Origin: Coix lacryma-jobi var. lacryma-jobi | Lineage: Eukaryota; Streptophyta; Magnoliopsida; Poales; Poaceae | DNA: 64,000 nucleotides | Direction of reading: 5' to 3' | Assembly: GCA_009763385.1 (NCBI GenBank) | Contig: VDCT01000801.1 | Coordinates: forward strand, 1-64,000 | In this document: positions 21,577 to 32,710 of the stretch, piece by piece | Layout of the letters: the number at the start of each line of letters is the position of its first letter | Position numbering within the stretch: the stretch's first letter is position 1 | Notes under the pieces: model-generated | Told to the model about the DNA's origin: nothing | The model's input: only the letters and a program-made list of their open reading frames with translations | Databases searched by the model: none | Program-made: the position numbers and the translations under genes

Positions 21577-24444
21577 TGTAATACCCCAAAATACGTTTTG
21601 TATGTTAGAAAGCGTAAAATGGCAAATGGTTCAAAGGGTTTTTAATGAGTGGAAAAAAAAATGAATTTTATACATCACCCGGATGGATGATCGGAGACCA
21701 TATATGCGTAGAGCTCATCGAGCGTATTCCATTTGACTACTCATACGCACCGTTCAGAGTTCGGATCAAGAACCTGTCACCGTTGGAAGCTTAAAGGACA
21801 AAAACACATGAACAGTACTCGTGTTACTGTAGCATCGCTACAGTAGTGTAGCTACAGTATCACCTCCCTCTTCAGGTCTCCCCTCTCTCAAAACCTAATC
21901 CCCTTCATCTATCGAGCCGCCGCCTCTCTCAAGCATAGGAGAAACACAATAAAGATCGGAGGATGGAGAAGAGAGGGAGAGTTAGGGGCTTGATCTTTGT
22001 TCGTGGCTCTTATGCCTCCCTCATAATTGGTAGGTCATCTTCTCCTCTTCTTGTTTTCCCCCTTAATCTCATGGCTTCTCTCGCTGTTCTGATGGTTATG
22101 TCACACGCGGAGTACATCAAGTCAACAAGTGGTGTGGCGTCCTGGATCACCGCGAGGGAGAAGGTGAAACGGGAGGGACTTTGTTGTGGATCTTCTTATA
22201 CTTGATGTTGGGAGTAAGGTTTATCTTTTCCTCGCTGTTTTTGATGTGAACCCATGTTAGGATTTACTGAATTTTGCTGATTAGTGAACACAGTTAGGGT
22301 TCTAATCTCGTAATTAGTTTCGCTGTGTTTTCAGATTGCGCAGCCGCTGTTTTATTATGCTGTTTATGGATATTTTTATGTACCTAAAAATCATAGAAAA
22401 ATCATATTTGAGTAGTAGACTTTAATACCTTTCTTTTGGTTCCAAGATCACCATCATAGCTCTTATAGTTTTAGAATTGTGGTTGTTGCTTGCTGATGCA
22501 TTTGTGCTGTCAGAATTCTGGACAGTATTAGATGCATTCAGTTTTATTTTATCTTAAGTCTTTAATCTCATGAAATGGTATACATGAAAGTTGTAGATAA
22601 TTTATAGCTTTTCAGATTGTTAAAGATTATAAGTTTTGTATTAGTATATCTCTATTTATGCATGTTTTAGTCAGCTGCTGTTTTTCAGTTGACAGAAAGT
22701 TTAGATACTTTGTTGGCTTGATTTGGGTATGTTATTGTCTTTAAAAACAAAAGGTTATAATATAAGAGTGGTAGATAATGGTGTTCTTAATATCTGACAA
22801 AGTTTCATAATTTTTGGACAGGTAGTTTAGTAGATTTCATTTTCTTTACCAATGGCTATCAGAATTTTGGGCAAATTTCTTTGTCTGAATTCAACTGAAG
22901 TTTAGGTATGCTTAAGTTGAGAATAATTATAATGTGTCTTTATGAAAGTTGTAGGTCTTGTTTTGTAGTTTTCAGATATCTATTTATTTGCTACTATTGC
23001 TTTGGTATATTTAAAGATGCTTAAATATTAAGAAGCTATGTGTTTGTTAATCAATACATTATGCTTGTTTGTTTCGTTTGCTAGATGGGTTGGAGCGTAG
23101 TTGTAGCCTTTACATGTTATTTATATATGCTTGAGTGAATGTATGAATTGTTCTTATTGCTAAACATATTGCAATGCTTTGGATCATGTCTAGTGTCGTT
23201 TGCATCATCGTTTTAAGGCAAGTAAACGTAGCGGTGGTTGCTATAGCTTGACTTGTTATTTATTCTACCTACACATTATCATAACATGGATGAAACCAAA
23301 ATGATATAACTAAATATGAATATACTTATTCATTAAAGAAATGTATATATGATCTCCATTATTGAATCTTATTTGTCTATCATCGGAGGTAAGTAATAAG
23401 CTTTATTCTTGTGAAGATATATGGTATATCTAGTAAGTGTTTGTATATCATCCGAAGGTAAGTGATTTGTTCTGAATTGTGAAGGTATATGACCTATGTG
23501 GTAAGTATATTTGAAGTTACATCATCGTATCATTACATCATATGCATTATTGTTTTGTGAGCATATGCATCGAGCCAGTCGGTGAGAAAGTCATGTAACT
23601 ATTCTGGAGTGCTCTTAGCCAAGCCAGGTCGGTGAAAAGTTATATGACTATTCCGGAGTGCTCTTGTGGATTATGTCGCCACTTGCTGGCCGCGACCGTA
23701 CCGGTACAACATCGTACATTGCCCGAGGAGGGGTACGATGCACTTCATACCTTGTGGGTATGGAGGCAGTGGACATGCATATGCATTGCATTTGCACTCT
23801 TGAGGTTTATTTATATTGGAGTTTTGGTGGATTGAAGGTGGATATGATGAGTATTGTTTTTTTACGAGGACTATTGTTTTCTTCATATGTCGAGGTGGTT
23901 TTTGTATTGTATACAAAATGTCTACTTGTTTATGAAATATTTATTGGATAACTTACATAATGTCCATTTACTTTTTTATGAAAATCTCATTGGACAAACA
24001 ACTTGAGTATTAACTATTGTTTTTCTTATGTTGTTATCTTCCATATTAAACCGATGTCTAATTAACTTGTAGTTTAAATGACATGTTCAGGCAGTTTGCT
24101 TGCTGAGATTTATTCTCACCCCTCTTATCTTTCCAGGTGCTTGGTTGGATTCTTTGCTTGAAGGGATGGGAGTAGAAGCACATATTCACCGTTCTATTCA
24201 CTTAATGATAATAATGATACTTTTATCTTGTTGTAATAAACTTAGAATCACCTAGCTTGTTCATCATCCTTCTTAGTTTAATAAATATGTTTGAGATGGT
24301 ACCTTTCTCAATCATAGTTTTGTTCTTGTTGTTACTTCCGCGCTTTACTTTGATGATGGTTGTATGTTGCCGAGTTTCACACTCTGGCATGAGGGAAGGG
24401 ACGTTAGTGACATCTTGGGCTTTTGTGGCGCCTAGGGTGTTACA
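21577..24444. repeat. Solo LTR inserted in Tat antisense ORF
   Basis: Begins TGTAATACCCCAAAATACG and ends GGCGCCTAGGGTGTTACA, giving TG...CA ends with TGTAA/TTACA terminal inversion, length about 2868. Flanking five-base copies are AGCGT (21572-21576) and GGCGT (24445-24449), one mismatch, consistent with an LTR target duplication. Only one LTR and no gag/pol are present. It holds a near-duplicate of about 40 bases (TATTCTGGAGTGCTCTTAGC at 23600 and TATTCCGGAGTGCTCTTGTG at 23647). No credible ORF. Orientation is unsettled; TGTAACACCC on the minus strand resembles chromovirus LTR starts. Confidence 0.72.
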
Positions 24445-25233
24445 GGCGTACTCGTATGTCGGGTGCGCCCTCTCTTTGAAGGGCTGGCAACGCCTCTTGA
24501 TGAAGTTCGTCGCCACCGCCACCCCCATCGATCCAGCGCTTATCCAACAGCTTCAGGAGCTCTTCCACCTCCCCCATCGCCGCTGCCCTGGGACGCTCTG
24601 ACCACGACGGCAGCACCTTCGGCGTAAGGCCGGGTCACACAGTGGTCTCGGTGCTTCCTGGTGGATGTAGAACCACTTCAGCTTGTACTCCATCGCCTTC
24701 GAAGGCAGCGGCATTGCAATGCATTTCTCCGTCATCTCGTCTCTGAGTTGGAGGTACACCGACCCGACGATGTTCGACAACCCGGTGTCGTTGATCTTCA
24801 GTCGGAAGAAGTGGCGGAAGAGGTCGAAGTGGGGCTCGATGCCTAGAAAAGCCTCGCAGAGGTGGATGAAGACCGCAATGTGCAACATGGTGTTTGGCGT
24901 CAAGTTGCACAGTGTGACCTGGTAATACTCCAGCAACCCGTGGAGGAAGGGATGGATGGGAATGCCGAGGCCGCACCTGAAGAACGCCTCGAAGACGACG
25001 AGCTCCGTGGTGTTCGGCGTCGGGAAGTCCTCCAGATACGCCTCCCTCCATCCACCAGTCACCTGGTCCGGGAGCAAACCAGCGACGACGAGATCCTCTA
25101 GGCTTCCTTTCTGAAGAACACTCCGGGTCCACCCGCGTGCCCAGCTCGGCACCTCCACCAGGTCGTCGGACTTCGCCTTCGCCGCCTTCTTCCCCTTCGT
25201 CGTCGCTCCACGGGAACGCCTTCTGCTGGCCAT
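24445..25233 (-). CDS. N-terminal part of antisense ORF, Tat remnant 3 (putative gypsy-type transposon family)
   Basis: ATG at 25233 opens MASRRRSRGATTKGKKAAKA, a basic head. It is followed by TPNTTELVVFEAFFRCGLGI, then HPFLHGLLEYYQVTLCNLTP, MLHIAVFIHLCEAFLGIEPH and DLFRHFFRLKIND, the signature of the grass 'putative gypsy type transposon' family (Pfam Transposase_28). The frame is open to 24553 and shifts near 24630. The other frame then reads MGEVEELLKLLDKRW before the sequence is cut by a solo LTR at 24444. A TATA motif lies about 155 bases upstream. The layout matches the ORF at 8099. Known only as a retrotransposon-associated protein; its role is undefined. Confidence 0.68.
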
Positions 25234-25385
25234 CTCCTGCTTCGCCGTTTGGATCTAGATTTCAGATCTGGGGCTACAGGAACTCACCGCTTGGACTCAC
25301 TCGTGCGCGCGAAGGAAGCGGAGCAGATGAAGGCTATGAGGCAAGAGCAAATGAGAGAGTGGGGAATCGCCGCCGTCAAGACCGC

Positions 25386-25397
25386 CTATTTATACGC
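25386..25397 (-). promoter_or_regulatory. TATA box for antisense ORF, copy 2
   Basis: Minus strand GCGTATAAATAG upstream of the ATG at 25233. It faces away from the element's own LTR promoter. Confidence 0.55.
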
Positions 25398-25699
25398 CCG
25401 GGCCCGCCCTCATCTCTCAGGGTTTCTGGGAGCCCGTGCCCATTTCCCCCATGACCGCCACGTCACCTTCGAGAACCGGACGCGCGCACGCCTCCTGCGC
25501 TCCCCTTAATGGGCCGCTAGGCCATGGTTTGCACAAACGGTCTGCTCGTTCGCCTTCTGTGTCCTTCAATTTTATTTAATCTATCTCGTTTTGATTAATG
25601 CCTGCACTAAATCACAGGGCCGACTCCGCAGGCTAGTTATGCAAACATTTCAAGTGAAGGGTAAATTCTACAGTTACTACTAGTCAGAGCTACAATCAC

Positions 25700-26333
25700 A
25701 CCCGGGGACTGCAGATCTTCGACTTCATTCTCGGGGACTTCGCTCTTATTTTTAATATCTGCACTAATACATCTTCTTTGACCCTTCTACAAGAATCATG
25801 TTGCTTCTTACAGCAGGCTCGGGGACTACGTGTACACACGTCATTTTTTCTTTCTTTCGTAAAATGACTCTGTTTTGATGCAGGAATTTTACAAGATTGG
25901 CCCACGTGCCTACTGCACCTACTCCCAAGCTCGGGGACTAAGTGGATACACTTCACCTATTGGTGAATGTATTTTTCTTTTTTTTTTTTGCAGCTTGATT
26001 CGGATCAGCATGGACTTCTACTGTGGCATTGTTGGCCCCTACGGTCCGGTCGGAACCTAAGTGGATACACTTCACCAGAAGAAAGACCTTCAAATTTTTT
26101 CTTGCAACACCTTGCATCTTTCTTGCAGGACGACGTTGAACACTTCACACGGCTGCACTTCGGCTAGAACGACGACATCAATAGCCAGTCTGACCTGGTC
26201 GGAAGTCTATTCCATGTGCATCTGCGACCAGGCGACCTGGTCGGAAGACGTCTTCACCAACACGCGACCAGATCCGACCTGCTCGGAGACTTCGCAACGC
26301 CCCGCACAACGATGCAAAGTGCTCGGGGACTAG
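25700..26333 (+). repeat. Spaced CTCGGGGACT repeats preceding 3' LTR
   Basis: Five copies of [CT]CGGGGACT at about 25702, 25731, 25820, 25931 and 26321, with a partial duplication of CTAAGTGGATACACTTCACC at 25939 and 26058. Each resembles a gypsy polypurine tract, and the last directly precedes the presumed LTR start. No coding sequence. Confidence 0.6.
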
Positions 26334-26806
26334 CTATGGGGATATTACACCCGTATACCCCCATGGCACTACTTGGGTTGTTCTGTGAATACGGCCCAAC
26401 CAGAAGGCCTTGCGGCTCGCGACCAGGATGTCGCAGCCGCCAAGGACTCTCCTGATGACTTGCTCGACAAGAAAGATCCAAATAGATAGATCCGGATTCC
26501 TCACCAAAAGGGCAAAGGAACCGATTGTAATCTGTTAGGATTCGGCAAGTTGTAACCCTGCTCTCCGGCTATATAAGGCGAGCAGGGATCCCCTCCAAAC
26601 TCACGTCATATTCCAATCCAGCAATACAACCAACCACCAGAACACAGGACGTAGGGTATTACGGCGACTTGCCGGCCCGAACCTGTCTAAATCGTCGCCT
26701 CTCGTCCCTGCGTTTACGCTTGTGTAGACGTCTCGCACGCCTCCACCACTTAATCTACTACCTTGGGCATACCCCTCGGTAGACTGCCGACCATATTTCG
26801 TCAACA
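26334..26806 (+). repeat. 3' LTR of Tat-type gypsy remnant 3
   Basis: Starts near TATGGGGATATTACACCCG (a TG start may have mutated to TA) after the last CTCGGGGACT tract. It has a TATA box, GCTATATAAGGCG (26568-26580), and a leader, and ends CATATTTCGTCAACA at 26806. A second LTR-like terminus, CATACCATCGACA, occurs at 26977, so the right boundary could be either, or a further remnant may follow. Confidence 0.5.
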
Positions 26807-28201
26807 GATTCCTCAAGGGTATGCTGCGTCGTCGCAGAGGTATAGTTTGGGCCGGCCTAGTACAGATCGGTACTTGGGCCGGTTTGCACGCTGAGATATG
26901 AGGGGCACTTGTAGGCTTTGCCACGATTTGGGTTTTCAGGGTGCAGGTTTGGGGTACCCCTTTTCATACCATCGACAGTTTATTAATTGATCTCAACTAA
27001 CTCGGCTTTACCATTCCCTTTTATAGCACACTGTTCATAATATTTTTCCTCTTACATTTATGCCTCTATATAGTACAAGGATATTCTCGGAATATTCTTC
27101 TACTCAAGCCTAACCCTACGGGGTAATTGTCTTCTTCCTCATACTCCAATGACCCCGCCCGTTGGGCCTCAGGCCGCTCCTGTTGGAGGCCCATTCTCCT
27201 TGAATGTCCATCATGGCCCATGGAACGTTGCCAGACCGTCTTGTTCTTTTGCTCTTATCAACCCTACTTCAGTTTATTCTCTCTCAATAGAACATTATTG
27301 AAACGAACCAAAATCAAGCCATACAAATGACTAACCAAACAACGACACCTATAGTTCCAATTCGACGGAGGTCTATTCCGGATTCGTTTCCTTTCAGTAT
27401 CTAGGCCTTTGCCATCCCTTGAACACCAGCGTCAGTGTGGACACCTCTACCTTCGGCTTATCATTTCCTTATGGGCCTCTGGCGTCTGGGGGCCTAACCC
27501 TCCGCCTTGCATCAGACCTCCATCTCCTGGAGGGCCTCCGCCTTTCCGAGGACCTTGCTCTCAGTTTCGGAGGACCTTTGCTCTCAGTTTGACCTCCGAG
27601 CGAAGGAAAGCAGAAGGTTTCTGAAAGTTCACCACCACACAATGGACACTGTTAGATAATTCCTTCACGACATGTTTTATCATACTCTATACTCTTGCTA
27701 TAGTTGATGGTGAGCCCTGTTGCATCCGCGAATAGATCAAGGGTTACTTTTAGTTGTCTCCTCCATGTGAATGGTCACCAGTTTATCCTACTCTTGCTGT
27801 AGTTGATGGTGAGCTCTGCTGCATCCGCGAATAGATCAAGGGTTACTTTTAACCAGAATTTGGTCATGAAAGATGAAATTGGTAACCCAAAAAATGGCCA
27901 CAATTTGCAGCCAGCAATACAGATGAAAACCATTAGCTTGAGATTCAGACAGCTAGTGAAAACATTAGGAGCTAATGGCTCAATTGCCACTCCTATTTGC
28001 ACAAATTTGCTACTAAAGAACAACTATAGTATAGTAAGCAGTGCGCCTCATTCCGCAATATCGCTAAACTGTTGATACCAGAAGTTGTTTTTTGCTTCCT
28101 TTGAAATGACGCCTCAATGTTTGAAAAAGGAAATACAGCGGAAGATACACAAAATTACAATTTGGTGGAATGAAACTTGATTTTTGAAGACCACGTAGAT
28201 C
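26807..28201. other. Intergenic sequence downstream of plastid L35
   Basis: No gene recognised. 26807-26977 looks like another LTR end. 27130-27640 is CT-rich with no domain-bearing ORF. A direct repeat of about 65 bases lies at 27686-27757 and 27790-27852 (ACTCTTGCTATAGTTGATGG ... AGATCAAGGGTTACTTTTA). An 82-residue minus-strand frame over the second copy has no recognisable homology. Confidence 0.4.
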
Positions 28202-29967
28202 TCAGTTTGCTTTCCTATTCACTTTGAGGTAGGGCAGTGCACCCGTCACATTTGTCGTAGTCACTCTTGTTGACTTGGACCTGAAAGGAATATAGCAGTG
28301 TGCTCTAAGAAAAAAATGGTGTTGTACCAAAAATGTCAAGTTCAGACTGCTAATAAATTGCCACAGTTTCAAGAATACATGAAAAAATGACCTGCAACTT
28401 TATAGCCAAGAGTTAATGATTTTTTTGTCACAAAAAAGGAGAAATTTTGCTTCACTCCTGGGTTGCTAATGCCAACATCAACTCCTAAGTCTGTGTGTGT
28501 CAAGCAGCACAGCAGACTATTTAGGATAATGGGTGAAGGATTGGAAAGACTGGACTTCATTTGAAAAAACTACATACTTTTTAATATGACCTGATTTCAC
28601 CTAAGAAAGCAGTTAAGTACACACTAACTAAAGTGTAGACTACTGGGAAATCAGGATTCATAAGAATATTATCACCAAATTCTAGAGCAGCACAAGTCCT
28701 AAAACCATTACATTCTTGATGCATTCGAACGTTATTATCAGAATGCATAACTGGGAGAACGGATGTCTCTAATTCATGGGCATTACTCCTGAATATATTA
28801 GCTGATTGACAATAATGGAATAAAGTTAGAAGTATTCATAGGTTGGTATACGGTTAACACCCACCACATCCCACCCCCCCACTTTTTTCTCAAAATATGG
28901 CATGCCTATTTCCTTACTTTTTAAAAAAAACAGTGATAGTTTTATGTGTACAAGTAAAACAGTTCATTTCAGAAACAAATGTTTTATATAGACCATGACA
29001 ATAGTCCATGAAAGCCAAAAGTTTCTCATGCCATCTACTGGCCCACACACATTTGAGGATCGAGAAACAAAACAACCCGAGCTTCGTAATGAGTAAGGAG
29101 ACACCGATATGCCCGGAAAGTAGCAAATGAAGCACCCCAGAGCACATCAGCAAAACAAACTCCCCTGGTTTTGCATTTCGCCTTTCCAATTTCCAGAAAT
29201 GTTATCACAACAAAAGTATCAAGCAATTAAAATATGAGAGCACATTGTGCTATCGACATCGACATTCCTAATTAGCTCTAATTCACGGAGACACAACAAC
29301 CGTGTTTTTCTATTTGCGGCTAAAAAGTAAAAACGACCTCTGGGACATACTACTCTCCGTCCCTTTTTAATTGTCGTCCGGAAAGCGTGTCTGTGACGAA
29401 AACACGGATTTCTAGAGACAGTTATCTAGGGACAGAGTGAGTAATAAGCAACTAAACAAAATTTGAGCTGCACTAGACTAGAGTGGAGGAACAGAAGAAT
29501 ACCATCTTGGAGAGCCTCTTCTTGCGCTTGGTGTTCTTCTTGGCGAGCAAGTGCTGCTTCCCGGCGCACCGCCGCACGATCTTGCCCCTCCCCGTCACCC
29601 GGACCGAACCGCTTCGTCGCGCGACGCCTTGACGTTGACGACACACATAAGCCGGGAACGAGACACGAATCAGCGAAAGGCACCGAAGACCCAATGACGC
29701 AGAGACCAAGGACCGGGAAAGCAGGAAAAGACCTTGTGCGTCTTCATCTTGTACCCCTTCTTCCCCCGCCGCGACGACCTCGAGCGAGGTGGAGGTGGCC
29801 GGCCTGCGCTGGAGCGGCGACGCGACGGAGGCCGCAGTGGCGGCCAGCGGCGCGCCGAAGAAGGATTTGGCCGGGAACGCGAGGCTGGCTGCGTGGGGCT
29901 TCCTGGCTCCGGCACCGGCGGACACCGCGAGGGGCGCGGGGCGCGCGAGGGAGAGGGACAGCGCCAT
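28202..29967 (-). pseudogene. RPL35: Plastid 50S ribosomal protein L35 (bL35c), frame-altered
   Basis: Three exons: 29967-29733, 29627-29503, 28280-28202, with GT-AG introns of 105 and about 1222 bases. Exon 1 encodes a plastid transit peptide (MALSLSLARPAPLAVSAGAG; Ala/Ser-rich, few acids). Exon 2 encodes the L35 core GKIVRRCAGKQHLLAKKNTK and KKRLSKM. Exon 3 starts VQVNKSDY. Relative to the family, exon 1 has one extra G in a G run, so the expected KKGYKMKTHK is read as EEGVQDEDAQ. Exon 2 has two apparent four-base insertions (around ASAKRF), which together bring the frame back. Exon 3 has one extra A after DYD, so the normal ending VTGALPYLKVNRKAN is replaced by a different tail and a stop at 28217-28215. 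As read, a 141-residue protein is open but lacks conserved parts. Damage or sequence error are both possible. Confidence 0.85.
29353..29441. mobile_element. Stowaway-like MITE in L35 intron 2
   Basis: CTCTCCGTCCC at the left and GGGACAGAGTGAG at the right form terminal inverted repeats flanked by TA on both sides, length about 89. The termini and TA target are typical of Tc1/mariner-derived Stowaway MITEs of grasses. Confidence 0.7.
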
Positions 29968-30230
29968 GGCTTCTCTGTGCTGTGCCCCCGCTTCCGCTTC
30001 GGTCTGCGGATTTGGAATTGGATAGGCTGCGGATGGCCAAGACAGATAGCCGCAGCAGCGAGCGAGAGGTGGAGCATTGCGTCGCATGGGCCGTTTGTAG
30101 CGACGACGCCCACCAAACATGAAGCGGGCTTTGGAGCCAGTGGCCGAGCCCGCGGCCCGAGCAGAGAAGCGCCGCCCTCGAGACTGGCCCATTTTATTTC
30201 GACCAGCCTAATAAACGGCGTATCGAATAA

Positions 30231-32142
30231 GAGCCTTTTACTTCCATGCCATTAAAAAAGATGGTGTAATCGTTCATATCCCTTAAAGATGGGTTCTAAC
30301 GTTCTTGTCCCTATGTCTGAAAAGTTTTCTCTCTCACGTCATTCCGTCCGTTTTAAGCACTAACGGTGTGAAATATGGATGACAAATGACTTCAATGCCT
30401 CTAGAAACTTTGTTTCTCATGTGCCACTGACTTCAATACCTCCATAGCCGTATTCCAGTTCTGCTGAATCTGGTAGACTTAAGAGCACCATGGTTTATTT
30501 TACTCCGTGCAGAACCCCTGCTGTAGCTGTGATTTACATATATGTAACTATGTAACTAATGAGGAGGACATGATCGACGTCCTAATTTTTATTTATTTTT
30601 TCCTTACTTCGAAACAATTGTTGGTAGTAGCTAGTAGTGCAATACATACATATATTCGAGGGGCAAAAAAAACTTGTTACAACACGCACAACACATCGAG
30701 GACTGTGAGATGCTTTTGCTTACCGGTCCCGGTGGATGGGGGCTCGGCGAGGACGACGAGTGATCCGCCGGTGGTCGCCAGTCGGAGTATATTGGTACGC
30801 GGCTACGTGTACAGATGGTCCGTCCAAACTGTTACGTCAATCGGTTCAGTGCCCCCTTTGAAATCGAGCGTTCGATCGAGCACTCGAGCAGTAGGGGCAT
30901 GCATGCATGCATTCAGCATGGCCACTGGCCCGGCCCGTGCCCCTGACAGCAGTGCCTGAATGCCTGATCGAGAGATGGCCACCATGTCATGTGTCCTCCT
31001 CTCCCATGCCCCAGCCCCAGCTTGCCCGCCCGCCCGCCGGCCTGACCATCACCGTGCTTGCGTGGGGCGAGATAGACCCATCATGCATGCATGGACATTT
31101 ACTACCGCCGTTCACGTTGCCGGTTCCTCCTCATATTTCGTGCGTCTCATCATCCATTGGATGCTCGGAAGGGAAGAAACGGAGGAACAGAGCTGGAGTC
31201 TGGAGGCTAGGGGTTGGCTGCCTGCCCAAGGCCTAAGCTAGATGGTTGTTGTGGTTATGCCACGATGGAATCCGCACATGAGCCGGCGGCAAAAGTCAGC
31301 CCACCCGCCCGCCATGGCGTGCTCGATCGTTTTTTTAGTCGGTAGACGAGTTTTTTAGTCGCGCGTCGCAGCCTCGCATCGCACACGCACACTAGAGAAA
31401 AACTCGATCGGTGTCATGTGAGGTATAGGATTTGAAAGGCGAAGGCCGGCCGAGCCCCAAGGCGCCCGAGGCCCAGCAGCCAGTCTCAAGAGTATTAAAG
31501 TCTTTTGGCATCCACCTTTCACACCGTGGTTAATATTTTAGTAACATGCATAACATATCAAAAGTTAAAAAAAAGACGCAATGAGTAATTTAATATAAAT
31601 ACAATCTTTGTAGATATGAGAGAAGAAAAAAAATAGTTTTACTTGTCACTGGGACATTAAAATTTAGATAACAATGTAATGCTTTGTATATATAGTTGTC
31701 AGCTCCCTTGCCATGCGCCGCACAGTTTCCGTGATTAGGGGAATCGATACAGGATTTTTTTTCTCCCGTGAGTTTGCAGTGATTATTTTTTGTTATCCTA
31801 GATTTTTTTAATTTATTAAGTAATTCAAAAAATATGAAAAATCAATGGTTCAAATTGTTGCCCGCATGATGACTTTTGCCTTTGCGCTACTGAAACTCAC
31901 ACACGTCTCGTGAAATTTTTTTTCTAGTCAGGGCACCCAGCAGCCAGTGGCGCATAAGAAACAAAGTTCTCAGGGGCATTGAAGTCTGTTGTCATCCATA
32001 TTTAACACCGTTAGTGCTGAAAACGGACGGAATGGCACGAGAGAGAAAACTTTTCGGACTCAGGGACAAGAACGTTAGAACCATCTTCGAGGGACATGAA
32101 CGATTACACCATCTTTTTTAATGGCATACAAGTAAAAGGCTC
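30231..32142. mobile_element. MULE with about 198-bp TIRs and 9-bp target duplication
   Basis: Terminal inverted repeats 30231-30429 and 31945-32142 start GAGCCTTTTACTT and stay similar to the inner end. The flanks carry identical nine-base copies ATCGAATAA at 30222-30230 and 32143-32151. Long TIRs plus 9-bp duplication define Mutator-like elements. The 1.5-kb interior has no transposase. It includes a GC-rich stretch (about 30740-31330) with open frames of 109-150 residues that I cannot identify, and a degraded partial copy of the inner right TIR at about 31466-31545. It lies some 260 bases upstream of the L35 start codon. It could be a Pack-MULE. Confidence 0.9.
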
Positions 32143-32200
32143 ATCGAATAAAGAGGGTGGTGTTCCTAAAAAAATGGCGCAGCGTTGGAGATTTTTTTAG

Positions 32201-32551
32201 GCCCGTTTGGATGCTAGGAATTGAATTCATTTTAAGAATCATAATTTAGACATATATTAATTAAGCTAATATGATTATATATTGATTATAATTGTATATT
32301 ATTGTTGCTTATACGAGAGATACTTCTGTATTACATTTTCATCGTAGGAGAGTGAGTTGAAGAGAATGTTATAAGTTGCAAAGTAGAAATATAGTATGGT
32401 GATGTATGGAATCTATTTTCCTCTCTCACCCTATGAATTGGAGTTAGACATATATTTGGAACCTTGGAAAGTGGTGGAATGTGAAATTCCAAAACAAATA
32501 GGCTAGTTTATTGAGTGAATTCCAATTTCACTAAAATGAAGGGATCCAAAC
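32201..32551. mobile_element. MITE-like element, GTTTGGAT...ATCCAAAC ends
   Basis: GCCCGTTTGGATGC at the left and GGGATCCAAAC at the right are inverted. Internal GGAATTGAATTC and GAATTCCAATTTC are also complementary. About 350 bases, AT-rich, no ORF. No clear target duplication, so the superfamily is uncertain. Confidence 0.5.
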
Positions 32552-32710
32552 TTTATATATTTTTCATTATTTGTTTTGTCAAACTAAATATACCCGTGAG
32601 TTGCTTCAGGGCCATGAATTTTTATTTTGGCTCTGAGGATTTCGCATTGGACACGGATACATATATCCAGTCTTGTATCAGAACCGAGTAGGTCGTGGTG
32701 GGACATCTTA

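Noticed and set aside
27775..28023. Minus-strand frame of 82 codons considered as a resistance-gene or other gene fragment
   Set aside because: No recognisable motif, and part of it is covered by the local direct repeat.
29473..30192. A single-exon 239-residue protein covering the L35 locus
   Set aside because: The frame reads through the 105-base intron, which has good GT-AG ends. The transit-peptide start at 29967 and the L35 core fit a spliced gene better.
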